DNA from: Hexactinellida sp. DTS-2022
Taxonomy: Eukaryota; Porifera; Hexactinellida
Length of the DNA: 64,000 bases
Direction: 5' to 3'
Assembly: GCA_028753945.1 (NCBI GenBank)
Contig: JAPNXP010000004.1
Coordinates: 1,116,001-1,180,000, forward strand
Of this stretch, positions 46,490 through 57,859 are shown one piece after another. The notes beneath the pieces are model-generated. The model did not search any database. It saw only the letters and a program-made list of their open reading frames with translations, and was not told the origin of the DNA. A program made the position numbers and the translations under genes. The first letter of the stretch is position 1. The number at the start of each line of letters is the position of its first letter.

Positions 46490-46842
46490 CTAAGGCCAAG
46501 TAATAAAATCAATTGTTTATCATCCAGAGTTTTTTCAGAAAAAATGGTGGCGGAAGGGATTGTATTTTATATTTCCCCATTAATATGCAAATAACATTAT
46601 TCTATGCCAAATAAAATTATTAGAAATTAAATTTAATTAGAAAATCACATGACAATACCCAAATAATTCAAGTGATGCCCTAAATACAAGACTTATTAAA
46701 AATTGATAAATTAGGAGCACTGTATACAAGTTTATAGCTAATATTTATACAAATATGTTTATAAGATAATAATAAAATATTTCCGGTCGGAGGGCAATAA
46801 TTGGGACGACGGGGATGATAAACAAGTTATTTATTTTATATG
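46490..46842. mobile_element. Second copy of the ~350-bp element of 30710-31062
   Basis: Same order of blocks: ttgtttatcat near the left, catatgcaaataacatt-like, aaaattgataaattaggag, and atgataaacaagttatttat at the right. Confidence 0.6.
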
Positions 46843-47209
46843 GAATAAATTTAAACATTGGGTTCCTTCCATAAATATAACCCAACTTCTAAAATAAGCT
46901 CTTAAGCCACCGTATTATATTTTTTAATTGACAAACCTGCATAACAATGATACTTCTGTATAAAGATAAACAATATTAGAAGAAAGACAATTTTCCTTCC
47001 CAACATATCTTTCGAAAGAAACTATCCTGGTTGCAATTATGAGTTCATATAGGTATATAAATATACTTAATAGAACAGTAATCTATACATATACATATCT
47101 TACATATCTCTTTACAAGTTTAAAAATATAGTTTACTGATGTAATCACCAGAAACAACTGAAATTTGAAACTTTGGGATATCCAAGAACATTTCCTAATT
47201 AAGTCCTTG
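46843..47209. other. No gene or repeat recognised
   Basis: AT-rich, no open frame. Confidence 0.4.
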
Positions 47210-47473
47210 CAGTGGCGTAAACAGGGGGGTCGCGGGGGGGCGTTCACCCCCCCGGAAAAGTTGGACGGCGAAACATTAATAGTGCGGGTATTACCGTGCC
47301 CTCTGGTTAGTTTGCACTTGTTACTCTATTGGTTCCATGAATGGTTACAAATCAATATCTAGTTATCTCACAATCAATTTTTTTCTGGGGGGAAAGCCCC
47401 CCAACCTCCCAAAGGGTCACTCGCTCCGCGAGCCCCCAACTTTAACCTCATACTTGTAAACTTTGCGCCCATG
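47210..47473. mobile_element. hAT-like MITE with imperfect TSD
   Basis: Starts cagtggcgtaaacagggggg, a common hAT terminus type, and ends actttgcgcccatg; flanks agtccttg and agtcttgt differ by one indel. The interior is G/C-run rich. Confidence 0.55.
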
Positions 47474-47690
47474 AGTCTTGTACTGTATATGATTCGATTT
47501 TATGCAATATAATTTTCGATGTTGTCAATAAATGGGGTAGATACAAGTGTAATATTTTATATAATGAGCATTTATCTCTTCAGCATATCCCTAACGCAAT
47601 TGCTAATAGAGATCCCACAAAATTTTCTATTGTTAGTCCCCAGTTAAATTATGACAGAGTGTACATACAAGTCCGCATTCATTTTACATA

Positions 47691-48118
47691 CCTTATTATA
47701 GGAAATTAACGCGCCATGAAATTAACGCGAATTTCTCCAAATCGCGTTAATTTCCTTCGCGATAATTTCCTTCGCGATAATTTCCTTCGCGATAATTTCA
47801 TGAGCGTTAATTTCCATGACCTTAATTTCCTGCTATTTAGCAAAATTATACAATGGATGGACAAACTTCCGAGCTACATATTTTAAGATTTGCAACTAGT
47901 TTGAAAGGATATACCATGTCTATCAAGTAGATTGGAAGCCTTTTTGGGCACAATAATAGTATTAAATCAGGAGATTAATAATCCCGAAATTTTTCAATAA
48001 AATTTATTCGCGTTAATTTCATGTATTTGAAAATGTTCAGCTCCAATTCGCGTTAATTTCATGGAGCGTTAATTTCCTTCGCGTTAATTACATGGCGCGT
48101 TAATTTCCTATAATAAGG
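47691..48118. mobile_element. 428-bp TA-flanked MITE with ~30-bp perfect TIR
   Basis: Ccttattataggaaattaac-gcgccatg at the left and its exact complement at the right, TA on both sides. The interior repeats (t/a)aatttccttcgcg about six times. Probably Tc1/mariner-related by TSD. Confidence 0.85.
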
Positions 48119-48738
48119 TATTTAATAGTTGTTATGTTCACTTCCAGTATCTGATTACTAATATAGGCAGTGTTTTTTTAAGCCAAATTAGAGGCCCAAA
48201 TGGCCCTCTAATTTTTCTCCATATGGGCCTCTAATTTTTAACTCTTAATCTCGAATTTTCTCTCGAAGACGTGGAATTCGAGACATTCCTTTTGTAAACA
48301 TTTGTAAATCATATAGATCTGTGTTTAAAGTTATTCTGCAAGTATAGCATGTGAGATGTGACATGTAGTGTATTCATTACCACCTCAGCAGTAAAATTAA
48401 TAGATTTACATTTTGGGGTGAGGGCTTCTAATTGTTGCAAGGTCCCTTTAAGCAATCCTTAAAAATAAACTGAATATATGTACATAAAATCCATTTTGGC
48501 CAGTCCCTTGGGAAGCAGTTATTGACAGGTTCATCTGTACTGACACTGTAGTTCTATAGATAAAGGAATAGTTTCACTGAATACTTTTTTTCATTTTTTA
48601 AATCTCCTAAAAGCATTCCCCAAATAAACCTCTTGTTGTATATTATTAAGGTCTAGAGAAGTTAATCAAAAAGGAATGAAATCTTATTCATGCTCTTAAA
48701 TTGAAAAAGTTGTGTTAATTTAAGGAGTGAACAAGTTC
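48119..48738. other. No gene seen; small inverted motif
   Basis: 'aaattagaggcccaaatggccctctaattt' near 48183 and a second gggcctctaattttta near 48223 form a local palindrome; otherwise featureless. Confidence 0.4.
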
Positions 48739-49104
48739 CAGAGATGGAACCGGTCGACCGGTCGGGTCGGATCGGGTACCGGTCGGAACCTTGCCCGGCC
48801 GGTCGAACCCTGACCGGCCGGTCGAGATGTCTATATGATCTATTCGATATCATAATATCATAATTTGTTTTGATTGAATCTGGCTCCAATAGCCCTTGAG
48901 AGCTTAGTAGTCTTAAAGGAGGTATCCTTAGATGGTCTATGGCCATAATATTTATTCCTAAATTATATGACATGACACTACTGTAGATTCTTATTCTATT
49001 ATTTATAAATTATTGCTAGCTATGATTGACCAGTCGGGTCGGGTCAAATTTCCAACTCCACCGGTCGGGTCGGGTCATGAAAATACCTACCGATTCCATC
49101 TCTG
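48739..49104. mobile_element. 366-bp hAT MITE with perfect 8-bp TSD
   Basis: Ends cagagatggaaccgg and ccgattccatctctg; flanks ACAAGTTC at 48731-48738 and 49105-49112. The interior is rich in cgggtcgggtc and ccggccggtcga. Confidence 0.9.
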
Positions 49105-49112
49105 ACAAGTTC

Positions 49113-50428
49113 CTAGGATCATAGTAATGTAAAATGTGGGAATGTATTGATTTATATGTATAAAGTTTCCCTTAGTAAACCTTTCCTGAGTTTGAATGCT
49201 GTGTAATAATTCAAGGTAATAGTCTGATCATAGGCGGCGCTACAGGTAGGTCCGAGTAGGCCAGTGCCTACCCCGTAATTTCTCGTGCCGATCCTCTCAA
49301 AACATGTATGCATACTCTCTAAAAGCTTTGTGCCTTCTTAATATAGTGAAATCCCGTATAACGGCCATCCCGATATTCCACTATTTAAAGTAGCGTTTGA
49401 CCTGATTTAACAATTAGGGACTTTTGACAAGCTTGGTGTTATCGTCATTTAGATGAATTTCTATTACACGTCTTGGTAAATCATGTAATTTAAAAAAACT
49501 CAACAGAACTAAGTTTACCACACACTTGAATACATAAATATCCTGAATTGTCTGAAAATACATGAAATGACCTGAAGAATACCAGAAAAGACTTAAAATT
49601 ACCTGAAATTACAATTTGACAACACTATATTGAAGAAATTTTCCATAGAACGCTCAAGTGTGTCAATATTCCATTCTCAAATTGTGCCCCTATTTGATCT
49701 AATGGCCTCTCTTTCGACTCCACTACAGTACTATAATTATACTCTTAGCGACCCTCTAAATGAGATTTGATAAAATTTTCGAGATTTACCTTAAAATAGA
49801 ATATACACAGGAAAAGCAGCGGCTTTTTAACATGTTATCCTACCGAAAATTCGCTTCTTTTTATACTAAAATACCTTTGTAGAATTTTCTACATATGACC
49901 TTTTTGGATTTCAACGACCAGACTAATAAGAACTTGATATTTGACTATTTATTTCGTATTATTGGAATTTAGAATAAATACTTTCAGTGCTGAACAGAGC
50001 ATATTCTCCACGCGTATAAAGTTTCTCTAACATACCATTGATTTAATACAATGCTAATAAAGCTGTAATTGGATATATGGGCGTATTACTCTAATTCAGT
50101 TAAATGTACAACCCTAATTAACCCAATAAAAATTAGAGATGGTGTGACGCGCGGTAGTAAGGGTTCTTGCTAAGGGCTGAAGCTAGTCCTAGGTGGACAC
50201 ATAACTATTACATTGAAGGTAATATAATATATACTCATGCTATTAACTTGTATTCAAACAATAATTCACCATAAGAACTAAAATGATTGGGAAGCCAAAC
50301 AAGATAAAGTGAAGTATGAAATTTCGGTTATCATGTTAATAGATTATTAAATCAACAAGCCTCAATTTGAGCACCACATAGTGTTTTTCTGAAGTCATAA
50401 TTCGGTTATTTAATTTAGAAAATCAATA
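49113..50428. other. No gene recognised
   Basis: 1.3 kb of AT-rich sequence. 'aatcccgtataacggccatcccg' at 49350 resembles one end of a pogo-like element with no partner. 'taggcggcgctacagg' at 49233 resembles a hAT-like end. Confidence 0.35.
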
Positions 50429-50590
50429 TAGTCTGTTCTCTCTAATTGTCCACCTCTATAATTGTCCACTTTTCAAATAGTCCATCATTTACTTGTCCAA
50501 ATCAACTATTTATATATCTGTAATAGTCCATATTCTCTAATAGTCCACTTTGGGCAAATTGCTCACTGGTGGAATATTAGAGAGAACAGT
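50429..50590. mobile_element. pogo-like MITE, family 'AGTCTGTTCTCTCTAAT'
   Basis: Start agtctgttctctctaattg, end ttagagagaacagt; repeated tagtccac/tagtccat words. The relative at 56912-57074 aligns along its length. Confidence 0.75.
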
Positions 50591-50610
50591 CCTACATACA
50601 TCTTTAAAAG

Positions 50611-51668
50611 GGAAAATTCCAAAAATATGCAACTTTTTTGAAAATTTCCAAATATACTCAACAATACTTAACTAATTTGTAAATATCTCAAGTTTTATTG
50701 TATTATTCCAAATATACTCAAGCGTGACAATCGTTATATAAGGCCTTACTACTGAGTAGATTTTGCTGGACCATGGATTACTTAAAGGCCATTGATTATT
50801 AGCTGACACATCTTTAACTCAATAGCTAGTAATGAGAGACCTAAGAAATCCATTATAATTATATAAGAAGTTAGGAACGGAATGTTAGAAATGTATGGCT
50901 AGACAGACAGAACACAAATAACTGATTAGATGTCTGAACTTCCTCTCGACCAATTAGATTACAGTCTCAGTATTCTATAATGCACACTTAACATTTGACA
51001 GACACTAAGGCATTCAATTATACTAATTGAATGCTAGCTGCTAAACCATACTGGAACAATCCTCGAATATAATTGGCTAAATGTTTTGACACCTTTTGTG
51101 ATGGAAGATATGAATATTTTTTAGATTTTGAACTTGTTTATACATACAGTATTCCCTATCGCCCTGCCAAATTACAAGTCTGTAGCTTTTACCAGTTCCC
51201 CAATCAATTCTGAACAAAAACACAAACAAACAAACAAACAAACAAACAAACACAAAAACATTGTGATTTAATATATATTATAAGATGGGAATCCTTATAT
51301 AGAGCTGAGCTTTGTAGAGTTCAGATTTTTTCCCATACTAAAAGCCCAGGCTTACTTTCTAAAGGTCAATTTCAAACTCTGGAAAAAAACTGACCTTTCT
51401 CAGTGCATGAATACACATAGTGAAAAACTGAACTCTACATAGCTCAGCTCTATATAAGTAATTTCTTATAAGATAGACCAAATATAGCCTATCTAAACTT
51501 GAGTAGATCTGTGAATTTATTGAAAAAACTAGAGCAGAATTGGCATTATTTTGAAAAACTTGAGTAGAATTGGAATAATTTTGAAAAACTTGAATAGATT
51601 CGTAAAGATCTAGTTTTATATTTGAGTGTCAGTAAAAGTTGAGTATAATATTTGGGAATTTTCCCATA
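50611..51668. mobile_element. Second copy of the ~1.1-kb long-TIR element
   Basis: Ends gggaaaattccaaaaatat and gtataatatttgggaattttccc are inverted; the interior matches 26312-26700. The (CAAA)n tract here has interspersed C changes. A MITE is nested at 51294-51457. Confidence 0.7.
51294..51457. mobile_element. 164-bp MITE nested in the long-TIR element
   Basis: Ends ttatatagagctgagct and agctcagctctatataa are inverted, with inner gtagagttcag / ctgaactctac. Inverted relative of 59313-59477. Confidence 0.8.
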
Positions 51669-52137
51669 TTTAAAATCTCGAGAGCTCATGGCCTTTCCCA
51701 GGAGCGGATCCATAAATTTCTGGTGCGGGAGGGATCTAGCCCGAGGGTAGCGAGCGATCACTAAGTCTAAGGGGTCCAGGGGGCTATGCCCCCTGTAATT
51801 TTCTTTTACTCAGATTGGCTCAAATATCGATATCTAGAGTTCGATATAAACCTTAAATAAGGTCTAGATACCGACCAAGTTCCTGCAGGGTGCGAACATA
51901 ATATATGATGTATACTCTTAATGCTAGATGCCAAAATCTGAGGTATCAAAACTAAGATGTATACACTTTAATGCTAGATGACAAAATCTAAGGTATCAAA
52001 CAATGGTTACAAATTAAAAATTATAACATAGAGATATTCACCAAAAATTACTCAAAGTAAGTGAGGTGCATGTGATGTTCATGTCTACGAAATGTTCATG
52101 AATGTGATGTCTACGAAATCTACGAATATAAATTACA
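51669..52137. other. No gene; single hAT-like end
   Basis: 'caggagcggatccataaa' at 51700 with gagggtagcgagcga and ggggtccagggggctatgccccc resembles one end of a G/C-rich repeat. 'atgtatac(a)ctttaatgctagatg' is partly duplicated at 51908 and 51957. Confidence 0.4.
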
Positions 52138-52670
52138 TCTATACTATTAAAACACAAGCCTGGGTGGGTGTGTGTATATGTTATGTCCATTTTGGAAAAT
52201 GTTGATCTTACAAAATCAACATGAATCAACGGAACTAAAACACGTGTTCGACTTTGGCTATATTACTCGGATAAGCCTAGGTTTTATTGCATTTTCTTCA
52301 AAATTCGCTTCATCCAAGTATATACCGACTTGTAAGAAGAATTTTTTTACCAAAATGAATTTTTTTACTTTAATGGAAAAATATTCCAGGGTGATTTTGC
52401 AAAATCAACGAATAAAATATGTCGATTTTATACAATCAACATTTTTTATTAGTTGATTTTGTAAAATCGACATTTCATAATGTTGATTTTGTAAAATCGA
52501 CATTTCTAATTAGTTGATTTGTAAAATCGATATTATGAAATGTCGATTTTACAAAAAAAAACTATTTTACAAATTAAACTTAAGTTTGTATGTTGATTTT
52601 ACAAAATCGACATCTTGGATGTTGATTTTGTAAAATCGACTATTTGACAAAATCGACATAACATATATAT
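52138..52670 (+). mobile_element. Helitron-type 5' end fused to foldback element copy 2
   Basis: TCTATACTATTAAAACACAAG at 52139, the same 5' leader as the Helitron at 41462, leads into the gttgattttgtaaaatcgac foldback (52175-52668), whose copy 1 is at 44547. The foldback may have inserted into a Helitron just after its leader. Confidence 0.65.
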
Positions 52671-52796
52671 CTATACGAGCCCTTCGGTCTCGATCACTTT
52701 GCGACAGATCGGTGCTACGCACCTCAAGTTAACTGCCGCTGTGCGGCCTTACTCCTCACATTTTCTACCATGGAAATGGTAGATAGGGACGTTATG

Positions 52797-54060
52797 ATTT
52801 TGATTTTCAGTAATTTGTTTACCTATTTGTGTAAACAACAACAACAACAAATACTCATATTAGAATTTTATAAATGCAAAATTCGTGTTCATCACACTTG
52901 TTTACTTATAATACCCATTGAAAGCTAACTTCTAGGTTGATTTTGAATTTTCATTAATTTGTTTACCTTTTTGTGTAAACAACAACAACAAATATTCATA
53001 TTAGAAATTTATAAATACTAAATCGTGTTCAGTATATTTGTTTACGTATAATCCCCGTTGAGAGCTAACTTCTAGGTTGATTTTGAATTTTTATTAATTT
53101 GTTACCTATTTGTGTAAACAACAACAATAAATATTCATATAAGAAAATTTTAACCCGAAAATCGTGTTTAGCATACTTGTTTACCTATAAAATCCGTTGA
53201 AAGCTAACTTCTAGGTTGATTTTGAATTTTCATTAATTTGTTTACCTATTTGTGTAAACAACAACAACAACAAATACTCATATTAGAATTTTATAAATGC
53301 GAAATTCGTGTTCATCACACTTGTTTACTTATAATACCCATTGAAAGCTAACTTCTAGGTTGATTTTGAATTTTCATTAATTTGTTTACCTTTTTGTGTA
53401 AACAACAACAACAAATATTCACATTAGAAATTTATAAATACTAAAATCGTGTTCAGTATATTTGTTTACGTATAATCCCCGTTGAGAGCTAACTTCTAGG
53501 TTGATTTTGAATTTTTATTAATTTGTTACCTATTTGTGTAAACAACAACAATAAATATTCATATAAGAAAATTTTAACCCGAAAATCGTGTTTAGCATAC
53601 TTGTTTGCCTATAAAACCCGTTGAAAGCTAACTTCTAGGTTGATTTTGAATTTTCATTAATTTGTTTACCTATTTGTGTAAACAACAACAACAACAAATA
53701 CTCATATTAGAATTTTATAAATGCGAAATTCGTGTTCAGCACACTTGTTTACTTATAATACCCATTCAAAGCTAACTTCTAGGTTGATTTTGAATTTTCA
53801 TTAATTTGTTTACTTATTTGTGTCAACAACAACAACAAATATTAATTTGAGAAATTTATAAACGCGAAATTCGTGTTCGGCATACTTGTTTACCTATAAT
53901 ACCCGTTGAAAGCTAACTTCTAGGTTGATTTTGAATTTTCATTAATTTGTTTACCTATTTTTGTAAACAACAACAATAAATATTCATATTAGAAATTTCT
54001 AAGCGCGAAATTCGTTTTCAGCATACTTGTTTACCTATTATAACATTTGTTTACCAATTA
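52797..54060. repeat. ~140-bp minisatellite with 420-bp higher-order period
   Basis: Nine monomers start (ttgattttgaattttcattaa) near 52797, 52937, 53076, 53213, 53357, 53497, 53637, 53782 and 53926. Monomers 1-3 and 4-6 are nearly the same triplet: cctttttgtgtaaac variants recur at 52937 and 53357, and the 'aatttgttacctattt' deletion variant at 53076 and 53497. This gives a three-monomer higher-order repeat. Confidence 0.88.
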
Positions 54061-54087
54061 TAACATTTGAAAGTTAGTTTATATCTC

Positions 54088-55182
54088 CAAAGCTGGGCAC
54101 TAATCCGTTAATCCGTTAACGTTAATTAACGGAAGTTAAATTTTTCGTTAACGATTAACTTTTAAGTTAACTTTGAAATCGTTAACGGACTTAATTAAAT
54201 TCCGTTACATTTACAAGTCCGTTAATAGTCCGTTAACGCAATTATGAATTCTTGATAGTTTCTAACTTTCAATTACAATAACCGAATAAATGTTTCAAAC
54301 AACAGCTAGGTATTTTATCCCACACACAATATGCTTCTTGTAGCGTATTAACGGCTGTTTAACCTACTTTTGAAGACTTTAAATATCTTGCTATAGTTAT
54401 AAACTTCATAAACTTTCGATTTTAAGTCATTTTTTCCAATATCCATGAATATGTGTCCCTGCCACGTGCCACTTGTAGTACAAGTGGAACAAATGGGAAT
54501 GCGACTGCATTTCAGTGGAAAATAATCGCAATGGTTAGAAAATAAGCACCTATAGTAATTCGACCATGTGGTATTCAAATCTTAAATCAGAATTTGTATA
54601 TTCTAATTCTCTCATAATGATCATAAGTTGTATATTTCATTACTTATTTTATAGTTAATGAGTTTAACACCTCCATATAATGTAAATTAATATTGTTTTG
54701 GTCAACTTATCGTTTTATGTAAACATCAATGTATAAGCATCTACAAAAGTTATTATCGTGTAGAAGCTTGAATGTATGAATACAAATTATTATTGTTTAA
54801 ATCCTTTTGACCGTTTAGTGTATTTTTAGATTTTCAATAGTGACACTTACGTGAATTTGAATCTTATATCTATATTAGTCAACATCCCTTAAACAACTTA
54901 TTTCCCGCAGATTAACGATATATAGGTTGTGCTAACATATATCTTAGCTTGAATGACCAAACAAAGGAACATTTTATAGTTAGAGCACTTTTTGAGATGT
55001 CTTATAGCAGAAAAACTGATTTTGTTGTTGTTTGTATAATATAAATTAACTGTAACGGATTAACGTTAACTTCCGTTACATTTTTAACGTATTAACGGAT
55101 TAACTGTTAACGAAGTTAACTTTTTGGTTAACGGATTAACGATTAACGAAGTTAACTTTTTGATTAACTGTGCCCACCTTTG
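54088..55182. mobile_element. ~1.1-kb hAT-like element with 8-bp TSD (7/8)
   Basis: Starts caaagctgggcacta and ends ctgtgcccacctttg; flanks TATATCTC (54080-54087) and TATATCCC (55183-55190). Subterminal gttaacggattaacg motifs are abundant at both ends. No transposase. An inverted, diverged piece of its interior is at 63660-63905. Confidence 0.82.
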
Positions 55183-55244
55183 TATATCCCTATATAAATG
55201 CGGTTTCTATCCCCCCATCACTTTAATACAATCCGGACAAACAC

Positions 55245-55378
55245 ACAAACACACACACACACACACACACACAACAATCGAGATTTAATAATATAGATAT
55301 ATAAAGTTGTTTGTGTGTATGTATGTATGTATGTATGTATGTGTGTGTGTGTGTGTGTGTGTATGTGGTGTGTGTATG
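55245..55378. repeat. (AC)n, (GTAT)n and (GT)n microsatellites
   Basis: ACAC run to 55272, then tgtatgtatgtatg and tgtgtgtg runs at 55316-55370, on both sides of the Helitron start. Confidence 0.9.
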
Positions 55379-56070
55379 TGTTTGTCCTCACATCTCCTCT
55401 GAGAGTTCTCCACAGATTTGAACCAAATTTTGTATGTCACTTAGGAACTACCCAACCACCCTGAATATGGAATTTTTAAGGATATCTACATTCCTCGCGA
55501 AGTTAACTCAAATATGTGATTTTTTTGGCACCTTCCCATACATTTCAATGCGAATTATCAAAAGTTCACAGTGCTGCTAGAAAAACATTTCAAACGTGCA
55601 ATCTAGGTTTTAGTGTATGAGGAATCCAAATATGATATTTTAAAGTCAATATAATGCATAATTTTCAATTTACCATATGCATATTTTTCACACTTTGCGA
55701 GGGTACCGACCTTGACCTATCAGATTGCAGAGTTTTCACATTATTCTGACTCGAGTTTTATATTGGTCTATAATTCAATGGGTCAATTGTGTATAAAAGA
55801 AAACAACATTTGAATGTCCCTTGCTATAGCTCACATTATTTAACCAAAAAAAATTCAGTTTGCATTGCGTTGTCAATAGTCTCATTCCTATGGTCCCGTA
55901 ATATTAATACAACTGTTTACAATATTGTTAACTTCTGTCATATCCGTCATATTTCACATCCATCATATTACACATCCGTCATATTAGATATCCGTCATAT
56001 TTCAAATCATAAACTCATTATAAGACATCCCGTATATTTGAATACCGCGGCGAAGCGGGCACCCGGCTAG
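55293..56070 (+). mobile_element. Non-autonomous Helitron with intact 3' end
   Basis: Leader atatataaagttgtttgtgtg, body matching 29877-30498 (tcctcacatctcctctgagag, gaccttgacctatcagattg), hairpin ccgcggcgaagcggg and terminus acccggCTAG followed by T. It contains an extra ~240-bp stretch with repeated catccgtcatatt. Confidence 0.8.
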
Positions 56071-56550
56071 TATACTATATATTTGTTTGTATGTTACGAG
56101 TTGATTGAAGAAAGTGGACGGTTTCCAATTGTGATTTTTGGCATATAGGGGTATCTTTTGGCACCCGACAACAAGTTAAGGTTTCCACTCAAAATTTCTC
56201 CCACCTCGACAAGTTATGACGTCATTGTCACATTTCGAGAACCCTGAAAATTCACTTAATCGCAAATAATTCGCGCCCTCTAAGAGATAAAAGTCTGAGA
56301 ATTTAATAGAACATGCACATTAATGATACGGGCATGGTGGTCACACCAGAATGCCACCATGCAAACTCATTATCGAATGATGACGTAATCATAAAAATTT
56401 CACATTGTTAAATTTGACTATTTAAGCCTATTTACGCTTTATAATCAATATTAGAAGTATATAAACCACACACCAACCGCGAAGCGGTTGGTGTTAATGG
56501 TGTGTGGTTGTTTTCTGCCGCGAAGCGACCTAGCAAGCGAAGCGCGCTAG
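56071..56550 (+). mobile_element. Second Helitron family, joined end to end
   Basis: Begins immediately after the CTAG of the previous element (tatactatatatttgtttg) and ends cctagcaagcgaagcgcgCTAG followed by T. Body shared with 40945-41462. It carries the caccaaccgcgaagcggttggtg hairpin near the 3' end. Confidence 0.8.
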
Positions 56551-56604
56551 TAATAGCTAAATTGCAAAATAGTGACAATACCCACATTGTTAATAGGTAT
56601 ACAG

Positions 56605-56906
56605 CAGTGCTCGACAAATTAGGTGGTTTGGTGACGTTAGCCACCAAAAATCTTATATAAGCCACCAAATTTTGTCTTTGGTGACTTAACTAATCTACCA
56701 TAAATTGTGGATTATTTTACATTTTGTGTAGATTGTATTTTTCGTGGCATCATTTGTTATTAATATGTGTGTTGTTTTACGGCATCAGAACTTTGTTAAG
56801 TCATCAGTGGTTTGTTAATTCGGCCGTTGTTTATTCTTTAGCCACCAGAGAAAGTGAGGTGGTGGCTTAATTAGCCACCATCAAAATTTCATTTTGTCGA
56901 GCACTG
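56605..56906. mobile_element. 302-bp hAT MITE with perfect 8-bp TSD
   Basis: Ends cagtgctcgacaaa and tttgtcgagcactg; GTATACAG at 56597-56604 and 56907-56914. The interior has repeated gccaccaaa / tttggtgac motifs. It sits in the end of the next element. Confidence 0.92.
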
Positions 56907-56911
56907 GTATA

Positions 56912-57074
56912 CAGTCTGTTCTCTCTAATTGTCCACTTCTCTAATAGTCCAGTTTTATAATAGTCCACTTATTTACTTGTCCAAATCAACTATTTAGATA
57001 TCTGTAATAGTCCATATTCTCTAATAGTCCACTTTGGGCCAATTGCCCACTTGTGGACTATTAGAGAGAACAGT
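56912..57074. mobile_element. pogo-like MITE split at its first bases by the hAT element
   Basis: Starts TA-CAGTCTGTTCTCTCTAAT and ends attagagagaacagt. The hAT duplication GTATACAG includes this element's TA-CAG start, so the hAT jumped into it. Confidence 0.8.
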
Positions 57075-57855
57075 GTGTACTGGTTAGTATGAACAATACT
57101 AAGGTTGAATAACTTCTGATTTGTATTGAATATATTAATTAGTTTTACCTAAGGTATACATGATGTAACTTCTGAAAATCTGGTTGGGGGGATGCATCCC
57201 CCATCCTCCCCAATGAATCCGCTTCTGGTCTTTCAATTCCGATTAATTCTACACAAGCTAAAATAATAAAAAACAAAAACGCAGCACAATTGTGTTTTTA
57301 ATATACGTGCCCTTCGGCTTCGGTGGCTTTGAGGCGGTTCGACGCTTAAAGCCTCCATTGACGGCCGATGTGTGGACTTATTATGCTATGTGCCCAATTA
57401 TTTGGAAATATAAATCTATGTGGCGTATTTAACTGCTCCTCTACGATACCATCCGTTATTGGCCAGTAGTTGCTACTGCTCCAGGGTAACAGAGTCTGGT
57501 CGCATCACTAGCTCAGAGTGTGGAGCATCTGCATCGCAGTTGTTCCTGGTTGTAGGGTAGTGTATTGTAGGGTAGTGTGGACCAGCCGGACCGCGTGCAA
57601 CGCCTATGTTATATAATTATACTTATTTTGGTTCCTAATAAGACTATGAATTGAATTACTTAATTAATTTCTAACCTAGGATTTCTACTAGAAATTGAAT
57701 TATGTTTAAGTATTAATCTACGATTTTGGTTCAGCCTAACGATGATATTTATTATGTTAATTATTGCTATCAATTAAATTAAATAATTCACTACCCAGCT
57801 CCTGTAAAATAAATATCTTATGGTGAGATGTATAATTTGTACAATTACTCATATA
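57075..57855. other. No gene recognised
   Basis: Includes a G/C-rich hAT-like end (ggggggatgcatccccc ... aatccgcttctgg, 57184-57229) and gtgcccttcggcttcggtgg (57306), a Helitron-associated word also near 37382 and 52676. Confidence 0.4.
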
Positions 57856-57859
57856 TTAA

